A DNA stretch of 64,000 nucleotides from Acinetobacter sp. C26M (lineage in GTDB: Bacteria; Pseudomonadota; Gammaproteobacteria; Pseudomonadales; Moraxellaceae). The notes under the pieces were generated by a model. That model worked only from the letters and a program-made list of their open reading frames with translations. It was not told the DNA's origin and searched no databases. A program made the position numbers and the translations under genes. Position 1 is the first letter of the stretch. Each line of letters starts with the position of its first letter. The stretch spans positions 3,162,001-3,226,000 of the forward strand of contig NZ_CP098478.1 in assembly GCF_023702675.1 (NCBI RefSeq), in the 5' to 3' direction. This document shows positions 37,498 through 47,716 of the stretch, piece by piece.

Positions 37498-37523
37498 AAT
37501 GGGCTCAACGACCTAAGCCCATT
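37498..37523 (-). terminator. Possible terminator after the patatin-like gene
   Basis: AATGGGCT pairs with AGCCCATT around a ten-base loop, just after the stop codon. The T run on the minus strand is short, so this is a weak call. Confidence 0.4.
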
Positions 37524-37540
37524 AAACATCATTCAATGGC

Positions 37541-38524
37541 TTATTGGCGAGGCGAGGAAGTACTCATTTTTAAGGCAATATCTTGTCGTTCCGTTTGTGT
37601 TGGATAAGTTTTACTTTGAATTGCCCATTGGATTTCAGCTAACTTTTCATTTGCCGCATCTGCACCTGCCTGCATAGTCATTTCCCTACCTTTCACATCA
37701 AAAATATGTGCCTTCTCACGTAGGTCAGGTTGAATCACGATATCTGCATCTTTCAACTCTTCTTCAGCCAAACGCCCTTGCATGATATTAATGTTTTGGT
37801 TGAACAGTCCCCACACATTGCTGGTTTCAGTATGGATTGGTTGCGCCAAGATATCGACTGCAATCACAACATCTGCACCAAGCTCACGCGCGACTTGAAC
37901 AGGAACTGGACTAACCAAGCCACCATCAACATACTCAACATCATGAATTTTGGTCGGCACAAACATACTTGGAATTGATGCAGATGCACGAACAGCCTGC
38001 CCTGTATTGCCATAGTTAAATACAGTTCTGGTACCATCTTTTAATTCAGTTGCAACGACGTACATTGGAATCTTTAGTTTTTCTAATGGCATGTTATGGA
38101 CTTGCTCGTTGATATAGTCTTCAACCTTCTTACCGTCAAAAAAGCCCTTTAGACTGACATTCACTTCGCGAACATCATTGGCTTTGAGTTTTAATGCAAT
38201 ATCACGTAATTCGGCAGGACTTTTACCACTGGCATAGATAGACCCAACAATACTCCCAGCACTGGTTCCAACGATAAAATCTGGGCGAATTCCTTGTCGC
38301 TCTAATACTTCAATCACACCAATGTGTGCATAGCCTCGTGCACCACCGCTGCCCAATACCAATGCAATCACAGGGCGTTTTTGTTGCTGTTTAATTGAGG
38401 TAAAAGGTTGGTTGACAGCATGGGCTTGTGCATCTTCAATGACAGGTGCTAAGTGTGATGTGGTTTGACAGGCTGTCAAAACCGTCATTGAAAGGCCGAG
38501 CATCCATAATTTAAGCTGTTTCAT
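37541..38524 (-). CDS. Patatin-like phospholipase, RssA-type lipoprotein
   Basis: A 327-residue predicted lipoprotein. The signal ends in VLTACQ (lipobox Cys at about 19). The patatin domain holds the oxyanion hole in LVLGSGGARGYAHIG, the nucleophile Ser in GTSAGS (GxSxG) and the catalytic Asp in YVDGGLVSPVP, so the Ser-Asp dyad is complete. Such proteins are esterases or phospholipases. The lipobox places this one at the envelope, probably facing the periplasm. The start at 38524 is an ATG without a strong ribosome site; an upstream TTG adds only three residues. Confidence 0.87.
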   Translation of the reverse strand: MKQLKLWMLGLSMTVLTACQTTSHLAPVIEDAQAHAVNQPFTSIKQQQKRPVIALVLGSGGARGYAHIGVIEVLERQGIRPDFIVGTSAGSIVGSIYASGKSPAELRDIALKLKANDVREVNVSLKGFFDGKKVEDYINEQVHNMPLEKLKIPMYVVATELKDGTRTVFNYGNTGQAVRASASIPSMFVPTKIHDVEYVDGGLVSPVPVQVARELGADVVIAVDILAQPIHTETSNVWGLFNQNINIMQGRLAEEELKDADIVIQPDLREKAHIFDVKGREMTMQAGADAANEKLAEIQWAIQSKTYPTQTERQDIALKMSTSSPRQ

Positions 38525-38624
38525 ACGCAACAATTGCCATATTCACCATATTTCTTGGCTAAATTTTAGCGTTTAGCTGATCTAAAAACTGTAGCATTTT
38601 TTGTATTTGTCATAAAAACAACAT

Positions 38625-38653
38625 AAAAAAAGCTCCTCGAGAGGAGCTTTTTT
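38625..38653 (-). terminator. Intrinsic terminator of the AGCS symporter gene
   Basis: AAAAAAGCTCCTC pairs with GAGGAGCTTTTTT around a very short loop, downstream of the symporter stop. The T run is on the minus strand. Confidence 0.88.
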
Positions 38654-38679
38654 AGGATCTAAGCTTAACTTAAATCAAA

Positions 38680-40164
38680 TTACCAAATATCAGAATCTAC
38701 TTTTTTCTTCAATTCTGGATAGTTATCAATCTTAAATTCAGGCTCTTTAATGCCTCGTTTAAGTTGAGAGGTATAATCTTTCAACAAAGTTCGTGCCATT
38801 GGTGTTAACAGCAAGATTGCGATCAAGTTAATTGTTGCCATGATCCCCATGAACAAGTCAGCCATTGACCAAACCAACGGAACACTGCCGATCGCACCGA
38901 AATACACCATCACCAATACAAAGATTCGGAAAATGAACATGACTTTCGGGTTGTTATTAATAAACTGTACATTACTCTCTGCATAGGCATAGTTACCCAA
39001 TACTGCTGAATAACAGAATAAGAATAATAGCACTGCAAGGAAATCAGCACCCCAATGTCCGACTTGCGTCTCTAAGGCACGTTGCGTCAGCTCAACCCCA
39101 ACAAAACCTGCATCGTGATAAACACCTGACACCAAGATAATGATTGCCGTACTGGTACATACAATGAAAGTATCTACGAATACACCAAGCATTTGCACCA
39201 AGCCTTGGTTCACTGGATGTTTCACATCCGATGCTGCTGCAGCGTTTGGTGCAGAACCCATACCCGCTTCGTTAGAGAACAAGCCACGCTTAATCCCTTG
39301 CATCATCGCCATCGAAATCATAGCACCAAAGAAACCACCTGCCGCAGCATTGAACTGGAATGCTTCCGTGAAAATGAGTTTGAAGATACCCGGAAGAAGT
39401 TCGTAATTGCTGATTGCAATATACAAAGCGACAGCCAAATACAGACCTGCTTTTAACGGTACAAACATTTCTGCAAATTTAGCGATACGTTTAATACCAC
39501 CAAAAATTGCCAATGCAACCATTACCACAAGTGCAAGACCGACCCATGAGATTTCTAAATCAACGCCACCTAAGTGAGCGATGAGATTGGCTTTATCCCA
39601 ACCCCAAGCATGAGAAGAGGCATTGGCAATCGCATTGATTTGAACTGAGTTGAATACGAAACCATAAGTAAAGATCAATGCAAGTGCAAAGATTACACCA
39701 AAGGTTTTGCTACGTAAGCCTTGAGTAATATAGTAAGCTGGGCCACCGCGGAATTGCTTACTGTTACTGTCTCTAACTTTAAATAATTGTGCGAGTGAAG
39801 ATTCGATAAAAGCTGAACTCATACCAAGTAATGCTGTAAACCACATCCAAAACACAGCACCTGGTCCACCAATCGCGATCGCGATCGCAACACCTGCGAT
39901 ATTACCAACACCAACTCGACTTGCTAACCCCGTAACAAAAGCCTGAAATGGAGTAAGTCCATGTGAATCTTTTTCTTCACCTTTAGTACGACTGCCTCTC
40001 ATCACCTTGATACTGTGAAAGAACATTCTAATCTGTACAGCTTTGGTCGCAACAGTATAGAAAATACCTACAGCAAGCAGGAAAACAACGAGGAAGTCCC
40101 ATAAAGGATCATTAAAAAAACTTACCCAAGCCATCAGGGTGTCATTTAATTTTTCATTCATCAC
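38680..40164 (-). CDS. Sodium:alanine/glycine symporter, AGCS family
   Basis: A 494-residue inner-membrane symporter that imports alanine or glycine with Na+. It has about eleven helices and the family motifs GLASRVGVGNIAGVAIAI, GGPGAVFWMWFTALLGMSSAF, FRGGPAYYI and GLFSNEAGMGSAPNAAA. The end has a soluble tail (KIDNYPELKKKVDSDIW). Which amino acid it carries cannot be told from sequence. It lies 91 bases after the gltS stop, with a gltS terminator between them. Confidence 0.9.
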   Translation of the reverse strand: MMNEKLNDTLMAWVSFFNDPLWDFLVVFLLAVGIFYTVATKAVQIRMFFHSIKVMRGSRTKGEEKDSHGLTPFQAFVTGLASRVGVGNIAGVAIAIAIGGPGAVFWMWFTALLGMSSAFIESSLAQLFKVRDSNSKQFRGGPAYYITQGLRSKTFGVIFALALIFTYGFVFNSVQINAIANASSHAWGWDKANLIAHLGGVDLEISWVGLALVVMVALAIFGGIKRIAKFAEMFVPLKAGLYLAVALYIAISNYELLPGIFKLIFTEAFQFNAAAGGFFGAMISMAMMQGIKRGLFSNEAGMGSAPNAAAASDVKHPVNQGLVQMLGVFVDTFIVCTSTAIIILVSGVYHDAGFVGVELTQRALETQVGHWGADFLAVLLFLFCYSAVLGNYAYAESNVQFINNNPKVMFIFRIFVLVMVYFGAIGSVPLVWSMADLFMGIMATINLIAILLLTPMARTLLKDYTSQLKRGIKEPEFKIDNYPELKKKVDSDIW

Positions 40165-40223
40165 TTATTCGCTTTTAAATATTTTATGTACATCCGTACA
40201 TATACGATAACAATGGATGAATC

Positions 40224-40248
40224 AAAAAAGCCCCACATGGGGCTTTTG
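40224..40248 (-). terminator. Intrinsic terminator of gltS
   Basis: AAAAGCCCC pairs with GGGGCTTTT around a short loop, followed on the minus strand by a T run. It lies right after the gltS stop. Confidence 0.85.
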
Positions 40249-40255
40249 ATCCGAC

Positions 40256-41491
40256 TTAGGCAAAGAATTTCAAAATTAATTGAATTACTGTTGCGTTAAT
40301 TAAATCAACGAAGAACGCACCACAAAGCGGAACAATCAAGAAGGCTTTATGAGATGGTCCATACATATTGGTAATCGCTTGCATGTTTGCAACCGCAGTT
40401 GGTGTTGCCCCCATACCAAAACCACAGTGACCTGCTGCTAAGACAGCTGCATCGTAGTTTTTACCCATTACACGGAAAGTAATGAATGCTGCATACAATG
40501 CCATAGTAATGGTTTGTGCACCTAAAATAACGACAAGTGGACCAGCCAAATCTGCCAATTGCCATAATTTTAATGAAAGCAATGCCATCGCAAGATAAAG
40601 TGATAATGAGGCATTACCAAACACATCAATTGCACGGTCAAAGATATCTACTTTTAATACGCTTTCTAAGATATTACGTAAAATCACACCACCGCCAAGC
40701 GCCCAAACAAATGTTGGTAGCTCGAACCAAGTGCCCTTACTGAAACCTGTCATGAATTCTGCGAATGCTAAACACGCAGCAAACATACCCAAAGTCGTAA
40801 TCGCATTATCAGCTGTAATTAAACGAACCTGATGTGGATTTTCAAATGGTGCTAACTCGTCAGGATGTTGATCTAAATGCGTATCGCGATCTTTGATCTC
40901 TGCTGGGGTTTGCGCTTGAGCAAGGCTATAACGATTGATCAGCAATTTCGCCAATGGACCACCGATAATACCACCGATAATCAAGCCAAAAGTTGCACTC
41001 GCCATACCTAAAGCCAAAGCGCCTTGAATCCCATGCTGAGTTTCAAGAATCTCACCCCACGCCCCTGCTGTACCATGACCGCCTGTCAATGTGATTGAAC
41101 CTGCAATCAAACCAACCAACGGATCAATACCCAGCATCGTTGCTAGGCTCATACCTACAGCATTCTGTACCACAATAAATGATGCGACACAGACCAAGAA
41201 GATCACTAAACCAATACCACCTTCTTTGAGCTTCATAAAGTTGGCACTTAAACCAATAGAAGCAAAGAAGATCAACATAAAACTGGTTTGTAGTTCACTA
41301 CTAAAGATAATGCTGTAACCCCAAAGTGAGTGTACAAGTAGCGAAACTACCGCTGCAACCAAACCACCCGCAACAGGCTCAGGAATGTTATAGCGTTTTA
41401 AAAAGTCAATTTTATTAACGAGTAAACGCCCCAATAACAAGACGATCACCGCCGAAATTAGGGTATAGAAACCATTAAAAGTAAATTCCAT
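40256..41491 (-). CDS. gltS: GltS, sodium/glutamate symporter
   Basis: A 411-residue inner-membrane protein with two inverted five-helix halves. Each half carries a Gly-rich re-entrant loop: TLTGGHGTAGAWGEI in the first, and CGFGMGATPTAVANM in the second, both hallmarks of the ESS/GltS family. It imports glutamate with Na+. It stands between the AGCS symporter and a DcaP-like porin, all on the minus strand, suggesting a nutrient-uptake neighbourhood. Confidence 0.94.
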   Translation of the reverse strand: MEFTFNGFYTLISAVIVLLLGRLLVNKIDFLKRYNIPEPVAGGLVAAVVSLLVHSLWGYSIIFSSELQTSFMLIFFASIGLSANFMKLKEGGIGLVIFLVCVASFIVVQNAVGMSLATMLGIDPLVGLIAGSITLTGGHGTAGAWGEILETQHGIQGALALGMASATFGLIIGGIIGGPLAKLLINRYSLAQAQTPAEIKDRDTHLDQHPDELAPFENPHQVRLITADNAITTLGMFAACLAFAEFMTGFSKGTWFELPTFVWALGGGVILRNILESVLKVDIFDRAIDVFGNASLSLYLAMALLSLKLWQLADLAGPLVVILGAQTITMALYAAFITFRVMGKNYDAAVLAAGHCGFGMGATPTAVANMQAITNMYGPSHKAFLIVPLCGAFFVDLINATVIQLILKFFA

Positions 41492-41680
41492 ATCTTCTTC
41501 CGTTTATTTTATTCGTTCTGTCTATGATTTTATCGACACATCAGAACGTATAAAATAGTAACTCTCAAAATGAGTGAAAACTCAATCAACTTAATAAAAA
41601 GCATACAGTTCTAAGCCAGAACTAAGGCCTATTTCGTCGATCAGTTTTCACGGATGATTTACACCTACAGGATAGATGGC

Positions 41681-43069
41681 TTAGAAGTTATAGCGAGCCA
41701 TTGCCCCTACACGATTATCCTGACCTTTTTGTCCATCAAAGGTCTTACGTTCACCATAGACATACTCTAGGCCAAACGTAATCGGTGTAACTGGTGAATA
41801 CATGATATTCCACCAACCTTGTTGCAAGGTCTTGTTCTGTGCAGCATCTTTTGCAATCACGGCTTGTTTAGCAAAATCATTACTGTCATCAGCGAACATT
41901 GCACCATAAGCCAATGTACTGCGTAATTTAGGGTTAATTTGATAAGTCGCCCCTAAGGTTAGAGCATCGAACTCATTTAGATTTAAACCGAAATTATTTG
42001 GGTTTACGTTGTAAGCATTGTTGGTATACAACAAGAATTTACTATCGCCCTTCACATGCGAATAGTCGATCATCGCTTGCAATGCATCGGTGAGCTTATA
42101 TTTTGCACCAACCGCAACACCCCAGCCTAACTCTGAATCATTGGCACTAATCTGCTTGCTCTCTTTCTTAAAGGTGTCTTTATCGATTTGTGTTAGCACC
42201 TCTTTATAAGCATCTTTACTACGTGCTTCGGTAATTAACGCACGTGCAGAAGTCGTACCTTTACCTTCAGCAAAATCATATTTTAATTTTGAAGTTAAAG
42301 CGGGTGCTCGGTTATCGTCATTACCTTTTTCCAAGGCAACAAAATAATGTGTATTTGGATTAAATGCACCACTATAACGAACCATTGGCGTACGATAAGT
42401 ACCAATTCCCAAAGGAGAGTTAAAATCAAGCATTTCTGGCTGTAAATCAGTTGCCAAGAAAGTTGATGTGGTTTGACCAAATAACCAGTCATTCATCGTT
42501 AAATACGCATGGCGAATACGAATCGTGTCATTGCTGCTGCCACCACGGAAATCGACTTCTAACTTACCGCCCACCTCAGTACCTTCGACAGGTGCTTTAA
42601 AATCAAGCCCCAAACGTGTAACCGTTGCAGTGCTATAGAAGCGATCACTGTTCTTTTCGGCACCTTCTAAATCAACCTTGTTGATGCGGTTAAATATCCC
42701 GTCACCACCTTTAGATTGATAAGATGCATCACCACGTAAGAAACCATGTAATTTAACTTCTGCACCAGAGGCAGTGTTAAACACCAATTGCGACTTTTTA
42801 GGGACAGTAGGTGCCACAACTACATTTGTAGGGTGATCTGGATGTGTTTCTTTAAAATTAGAATGTTCCTGTACAGGAGCAAGGTCATTTTTTTGTTTTG
42901 CTTGGGGAACATATTGCTGTAATAAAGCTTTTAATTCCTTCACTTCATCACGAAGTTGTTGAATCTGTTCTTGCTCACTAGCAGCGTGTGCATTGTTCAT
43001 CATTAAGGCAGCAACAGTAATTGCCAAACCTTGCAGTACGAACGGCTTACGGATGAGAGATACACTCAT
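41681..43069 (-). CDS. DcaP-like outer-membrane porin
   Basis: A 462-residue exported barrel protein. The signal peptide ends in NNAHA-ASEQ, followed by a coiled-coil stretch (EQEQIQQLRDEVKELKALLQ). This fits the periplasmic trimer-forming N-terminal coil of DcaP. The barrel begins at about residue 100 (AEVKLHGFLRGDASY) and ends in VGAMARYNF with a terminal Phe. In A. baumannii the family imports dicarboxylates and related negatively charged compounds. This one lies beside GltS, which would fit glutamate or dicarboxylate passage. The exact substrate is inferred. Confidence 0.85.
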   Translation of the reverse strand: MSVSLIRKPFVLQGLAITVAALMMNNAHAASEQEQIQQLRDEVKELKALLQQYVPQAKQKNDLAPVQEHSNFKETHPDHPTNVVVAPTVPKKSQLVFNTASGAEVKLHGFLRGDASYQSKGGDGIFNRINKVDLEGAEKNSDRFYSTATVTRLGLDFKAPVEGTEVGGKLEVDFRGGSSNDTIRIRHAYLTMNDWLFGQTTSTFLATDLQPEMLDFNSPLGIGTYRTPMVRYSGAFNPNTHYFVALEKGNDDNRAPALTSKLKYDFAEGKGTTSARALITEARSKDAYKEVLTQIDKDTFKKESKQISANDSELGWGVAVGAKYKLTDALQAMIDYSHVKGDSKFLLYTNNAYNVNPNNFGLNLNEFDALTLGATYQINPKLRSTLAYGAMFADDSNDFAKQAVIAKDAAQNKTLQQGWWNIMYSPVTPITFGLEYVYGERKTFDGQKGQDNRVGAMARYNF

Positions 43070-43492
43070 GAGAAGCTCCTTGTATCTGTGTATATTTCAA
43101 CATTTTCTAACAGCATAAAATTGGATAAATTTGCTATGCCTGGTATAGAAAATTCCCCTCACCTTATCAGTAAGGAAAGCCCAATCAGTTTTTTAAAAAG
43201 GGCGTATTATGCATAAATTTCGAATATTGTGTGTACTTTTTATTTAAGGAGTTCTCATCATTTTCGCGTGAATAAAAAAATAGTTTTTCGATTTCATTAT
43301 GTTACTAATAGTTTTCTTTTTCACACAAACCAAACAAAATACATAAAACACACTACAACTTATCTTAAAGCTTTATTTTTGTGATTATTTTTTACACACC
43401 GCTAAAGTTGTATGTGAAAAACTATCTGCAAAAACCATTTATTGATTTATAGTCAGCACACATTAAAAGATCAAAATGATGAGGAGTTTTTT
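43070..43492. other. AT-rich divergent intergenic region without a gene
   Basis: This 423-base space separates the divergent porin and nitroreductase genes. It is AT-rich and includes a 12-codon frame after a good AAGGAG at about 43246, but no start follows at the right distance, so I call no gene. It must contain both promoters; none stands out clearly. Confidence 0.5.
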
Positions 43493-44197
43493 ATGAACAC
43501 GGAACAAGTCCACTATGTCGATGAAGCGATTACGTCTCGTCATTCAGTCCGTGCATTTTTAGATACCCCTATCGAAATACAAACCATCAAAGATATTTTA
43601 GCTGTAGCAAGTCGTGCGCCCTCTGGCACCAATGTTCAGCCTTGGAAAGTTTATGTGGTAACAGGGCAAAAACGTGCCGAGATGATTGATCGTGTTTGCA
43701 CAGCCCAAATTGAACTGCTACAGAAACCTGAACTAGCAGCACAATATCAAGAGACGTTTGCCTATTATCCTGAAACATGGATTTCCCCTTTTATTGACCG
43801 TCGTCGTGCCAATGGCTGGGGGCTTTATGGCTTATTGGGTATCCAAAAAGGCGAAAAAGAAAAAATGGCAGCGCAACAACTGCGTAACTTCCAATTGTTT
43901 GATGCACCTGTTGCCTTATATTTTACTGTGAATAAAGTCATGGGGATTGGCTCAAAAATGGACATCTCCATGATGATCCAGAACGTGATGGTCGCAGCCA
44001 AAGCACGTGGCTTAGATACTTGCCCACAAGCAGCATGGAATCACTTTCACCCAATCGTACTCGATATTTTAGGTGCGCCTGACGACGAGGAATTGGTTTG
44101 CGCAGTGGCTTTGGGTTATGCCGACCCAGATCATATTGTGAATACCTTCATTACTCCACGCGAGCCCGTTGAAAACTTTACAGTGTTTCTCGATTAA
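43493..44197 (+). CDS. Nitroreductase-family flavoprotein
   Basis: A 234-residue FMN-dependent oxidoreductase. The FMN-binding start EAITSRHSVRAFLDTPI and SRAPSGTNVQPWKVYVV are diagnostic. The end has the GAPDDEELVCAVALGYADPD segment of the nitroreductase fold. Such proteins reduce nitroaromatics, quinones or related compounds with NAD(P)H in the cytoplasm; the natural substrate is unknown. I chose the ATG at 43493 because AGGAG precedes it. It is convergent with a Bcr/CflA exporter and shares its terminator. Confidence 0.9.
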   Translation: MNTEQVHYVDEAITSRHSVRAFLDTPIEIQTIKDILAVASRAPSGTNVQPWKVYVVTGQKRAEMIDRVCTAQIELLQKPELAAQYQETFAYYPETWISPFIDRRRANGWGLYGLLGIQKGEKEKMAAQQLRNFQLFDAPVALYFTVNKVMGIGSKMDISMMIQNVMVAAKARGLDTCPQAAWNHFHPIVLDILGAPDDEELVCAVALGYADPDHIVNTFITPREPVENFTVFLD

Positions 44198-44207
44198 GCA
44201 TATAGAT

Positions 44208-44239
44208 AAAGCAGTTTCTCTAAGCTGAGAGACTGCTTT
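44208..44239. terminator. Bidirectional terminator overlapping the end of the exporter gene
   Basis: AAAGCAGTTTCTC pairs with GAGAGACTGCTTT with one wobble, followed by GTTGTTTT. The last codons of the convergent exporter gene (stop at 44220) lie inside this hairpin. Confidence 0.75.
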
Positions 44240-45434
44240 GTTGTTTTCCAACTTTTAAAATGGCAAACAATCCTGCACTGGTAAACAGTAACATCATGAT
44301 CCCCATGTTCAGAGATGCCTTCCACACCAAGAAGTTCAAGATAACCCCAGCCAGCAGACCACAAGCAAATTGCATACTACCCATTATCGCGCTGGCTGTA
44401 CCAGCACGCGCGCCTTGCTGAGACATCGCCAGAGCCATCGCATTCGGGCCAGTTAAACCAATTCCAGACACCACCAAGAACAAACCTGACATTAACAGTA
44501 ATAACGGTGCATGCGCCATAAGACCCGCACTCAGTACAATCAATGCCCCAAAACACTGAATTAAACCACCCAAACGCAAACGTTGAAAAATTCCCATTCG
44601 GGTATTCAGATGCTTATTCAGGGAAGACATCAACATAATCCCTGCTGCATTCAAAGCAAATGCATAAGAGAAATGCTGCTGTGACAAGCCATACTGCCCC
44701 ATAAATACTTCGGAAGCAGAGCTGATATAGCAGAATAAAGCTGCGCCAGTTAAACAACCTGCAAACATTGGCACCCTAAAGCTCTCATCTTTAAGAATTG
44801 CAGCATAGAGCGTGGTCACTTGATAAGCCGATAATTTTAAACGGCGTTCAACAGACAGTGATTCTTTAAAGAAGAAATGTACGCAGAGCCAACACACCAC
44901 CCCAATCATCGATAAAGTGATAAAAATCGCCTGCCATGGGAAAAAATTCAAAATCCATGCCCCAAAGATTGGTGCAAGAATCGGTGCCAGTCCCATGACA
45001 ATCATCATACTCGAAAATGCTTGTGCAGAGCCCTGCATATCCAGACGATCACGAATGGTTGCGCGAGCCATCACCACACCAACACAGCCACCCAAAGCCT
45101 GAAAAATACGTGCTGCAATCAAAGCCCACTCATTGGTCGCAAATACACAAGCTAAACTGGCAATTGCATAAAGCCCTAAACCAAAATATAAAGGTTTTTT
45201 ACGTCCAATACGGTCACTAACAGGGCCATAAATCAACTGACCAATCGCCAGTCCCAAGAAATAAGCAGGTAAGGTATTGGCGACCATTTGTGTACTTACC
45301 CCAAACTCATCTGCCATTTGAGGCAAAGCGGGTAAATACATATCAATCGATAACGGTCCTAATGCGGTTAACAAAGCAAGCAACAAAATCCATGCTGTTG
45401 AATATTGACGCTGATTGGTTTGCTCTGCCTGCAT
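44220..45434 (-). CDS. Bcr/CflA-family drug-resistance MFS exporter
   Basis: A 404-residue major-facilitator protein with twelve predicted helices. It begins with LTALGPLSIDMYLPALPQMADEFG and contains the DHA1 motif A GQLIYGPVSDRIGRKKPL and motif C-like GGCVGVVMARA, matching the Bcr/CflA drug:H+ antiporters (bicyclomycin, chloramphenicol). Which compounds it exports cannot be read from the sequence. It is divergent from the FUSC-type gene. Confidence 0.9.
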   Translation of the reverse strand: MQAEQTNQRQYSTAWILLLALLTALGPLSIDMYLPALPQMADEFGVSTQMVANTLPAYFLGLAIGQLIYGPVSDRIGRKKPLYFGLGLYAIASLACVFATNEWALIAARIFQALGGCVGVVMARATIRDRLDMQGSAQAFSSMMIVMGLAPILAPIFGAWILNFFPWQAIFITLSMIGVVCWLCVHFFFKESLSVERRLKLSAYQVTTLYAAILKDESFRVPMFAGCLTGAALFCYISSASEVFMGQYGLSQQHFSYAFALNAAGIMLMSSLNKHLNTRMGIFQRLRLGGLIQCFGALIVLSAGLMAHAPLLLLMSGLFLVVSGIGLTGPNAMALAMSQQGARAGTASAIMGSMQFACGLLAGVILNFLVWKASLNMGIMMLLFTSAGLFAILKVGKQQSSLSA

Positions 45435-45541
45435 AATGCTCTACTTTTCATGTTAATCACCATTCTAAGCTTAGCATCCTCAACATATTTGTGCATAATA
45501 AGAATCAGAAAATTGATTGCAGAATACAAAAAGGACAAACT

Positions 45542-47716
45542 TTGAATCCTTGGTTCGGACGTTTAAGACAAGCAACCTATAACACCACGTTCATGTATAA
45601 CGTGCGTATGTTAATCGCGTTTACGGGCACAGCTTTTGTCCCCTATCTTTTAGATTATCAATTGGCAACAATTCCCTTAACACTTGGTGTCGTTGCTGCA
45701 GCCATTAGTGATATCGATGACCGCTTTTCTGTGCGCATCATGAACCTGATTTATACCTATATAGGATTCTTCATTACAGCGGCTTCGGTTCAACTGTTAT
45801 TCCCCTATCCGATCGCCTTTGCAATTGGATTAATCGCCTCTTGTATCGGCTGGATCTTATTGGGTTCTTTAGGTCGTCGCTATGCCACCATTGCCTATGG
45901 TTGCTTGGTCATTTCAGTCTATTCGATGTTGGGCGTACATTTATTTGAACAATGGTATTTGCAACCTGCTCTACTTGTTGTCGGTGCGGCTTGGTATGGT
46001 TTACTTTCTACGATCAGCTTCCTATTGTTCCCAGTACGTAAAGTTCAAGATCAACTGGCTGCGTCCTACACCGCCTTAGGGAGTTTCTTATTCGCCAAAT
46101 CAAACTTATTTGATGTGGATATGACCCCCTCTAGCTATCAACAAAGCATGATTGATATCGCTATGGAAAATGGCAAGTTGGTGGCAATCTTTAACGATAT
46201 GCGCATGTCGCTGTTGACTCGATTAAAAGGGGATCGCGGACAGAAAGGAACTCGACGAAGTCTGCAATATTATTTTGTCGCTCAAGATATTCATGAACGT
46301 GCCGATTCAGCACATATTGACTATCAAAAACTGGCAAAAGTGTTTCAACATAGTGATATTTTATTTCGCTTTCAAAGGATCTTATCGATCCAAGGTAAGG
46401 CCTGTCAGGATTTGGCTCAATCTATTTTAAGTCGTACCCGTTATATCCATAACAAGCGCTTTAAGCATAGTTTTGAGAACTTACGTTTATCATTAGAAAA
46501 ACTGCGCAAAGATGGACACTATGACCAAGTCAGAATTAATGCTTTATTTGCACTTTATCAAAACCTCAAATCGATTGATGCACAACTACAAAACCTAGAA
46601 ACAGAAAGAAATCTGCAAAAGATCAATGCACAACATACCGAAAGCCAGTTAAAGGATGATGATCTAAAAGGCTGGAACGACATCATGGTACGAGTGAAAC
46701 AACATCTCACACCAGAGTCCGTATTGTTCCGTCATGCGGTACGTTTATCGATCGTATTATTTATTGGTTATCTGTTTATTCAGCTTACCAATATCGCCTA
46801 TGGTTACTGGATTTTGCTCACCGCATTATTTGTCTGCCAACCCAATTTCAATGCCACCAAACGACGCTTGTATTTACGTATCGTCGGAACATTGGTCGGT
46901 ATTATCGTTGGTCTCGCCATCATCTATTTTATTCCTTCAATTGAAGGTCAATTGGTGATGTTGATCCTGAGCGGTGTACTGTTCCTTGAGTTGCGCAGTA
47001 AACAATATGCGCAAGCCACTGCATTTATTACCATTCTTGCTTTAATCAACTTTAATTTAGACGGCTCTGCATTTGCAGCAGGTTTGCCACGTCTTATTGA
47101 TACCGTGATTGGCTGTGCCTTGGCATGGTTTGGTGTCAGCTTTATTTGGCCAGACTGGAAATTTCGCAGACTGCCCCGCTCAATTCAACGTTCTCTACAG
47201 GCGCAATGTAAATATCTTGCCGAAGTGGTAGAGCAATATCATCAAGGTCGTAATAATGCCTTGAATTATCGCGTGGTTCGACGTGCTGCACACAATACCG
47301 ATGCCGAAGTAGCATCCCTGATTTCAACCATTGCAACCGAACCGAATATTGATGTGAATCAAAAAAGCTTAGCGTTTGAATTTTTATGCCTCAGCCATAC
47401 TTTTTTAAGCTATATCGCAGCATTAGGTGCGCACCGTGAGCAAATCCAAGATCAGGAAGTATTAGATTTACTCGATCAAGCTTTAGATGACATTCAAGGT
47501 GCGCTGCTCAGAGATGAAGTTCCGGATTTATCAGCACACAACCTGATGCAAACCATCCGTGATCGTCTCAGCCGCAATGAAGATGATGATCCAAAATCGC
47601 TCATCATCTTGCAGCAACTTTCGCTCATGCTCAGTGTGTTAACACGTTTAAGTATGTTAAAACAAAGCTTGAGCCACGAGCCCAATGAAGATGGTACCGA
47701 ATTTGCTTCACTTTAA
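45542..47716 (+). CDS. YccS-type FUSC-family inner-membrane protein
   Basis: A 724-residue membrane protein with two blocks of about six helices (residues 25-190 and about 395-540), each followed by a soluble domain. This is the layout of YccS/YhfK and aromatic-acid-exporter-like FUSC proteins. The second block begins PESVLFRHAVRLSIVLFIGYL, includes PNFNATKRRLYLRIVGTLVGI and ends in a cytoplasmic helical domain. I place the start at a TTG at 45542 because AGGA lies six bases before it; a GTG 17 codons upstream has no site. E. coli YccS is about 717 residues. The transported compound is unknown. Confidence 0.85.
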   Translation: MNPWFGRLRQATYNTTFMYNVRMLIAFTGTAFVPYLLDYQLATIPLTLGVVAAAISDIDDRFSVRIMNLIYTYIGFFITAASVQLLFPYPIAFAIGLIASCIGWILLGSLGRRYATIAYGCLVISVYSMLGVHLFEQWYLQPALLVVGAAWYGLLSTISFLLFPVRKVQDQLAASYTALGSFLFAKSNLFDVDMTPSSYQQSMIDIAMENGKLVAIFNDMRMSLLTRLKGDRGQKGTRRSLQYYFVAQDIHERADSAHIDYQKLAKVFQHSDILFRFQRILSIQGKACQDLAQSILSRTRYIHNKRFKHSFENLRLSLEKLRKDGHYDQVRINALFALYQNLKSIDAQLQNLETERNLQKINAQHTESQLKDDDLKGWNDIMVRVKQHLTPESVLFRHAVRLSIVLFIGYLFIQLTNIAYGYWILLTALFVCQPNFNATKRRLYLRIVGTLVGIIVGLAIIYFIPSIEGQLVMLILSGVLFLELRSKQYAQATAFITILALINFNLDGSAFAAGLPRLIDTVIGCALAWFGVSFIWPDWKFRRLPRSIQRSLQAQCKYLAEVVEQYHQGRNNALNYRVVRRAAHNTDAEVASLISTIATEPNIDVNQKSLAFEFLCLSHTFLSYIAALGAHREQIQDQEVLDLLDQALDDIQGALLRDEVPDLSAHNLMQTIRDRLSRNEDDDPKSLIILQQLSLMLSVLTRLSMLKQSLSHEPNEDGTEFASL

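Noticed and set aside
43203..43260. A short frame and an AAGGAG in the porin/nitroreductase spacer
   Set aside because: The frame is only about 12 codons, and no start codon stands at the right distance from the AAGGAG.
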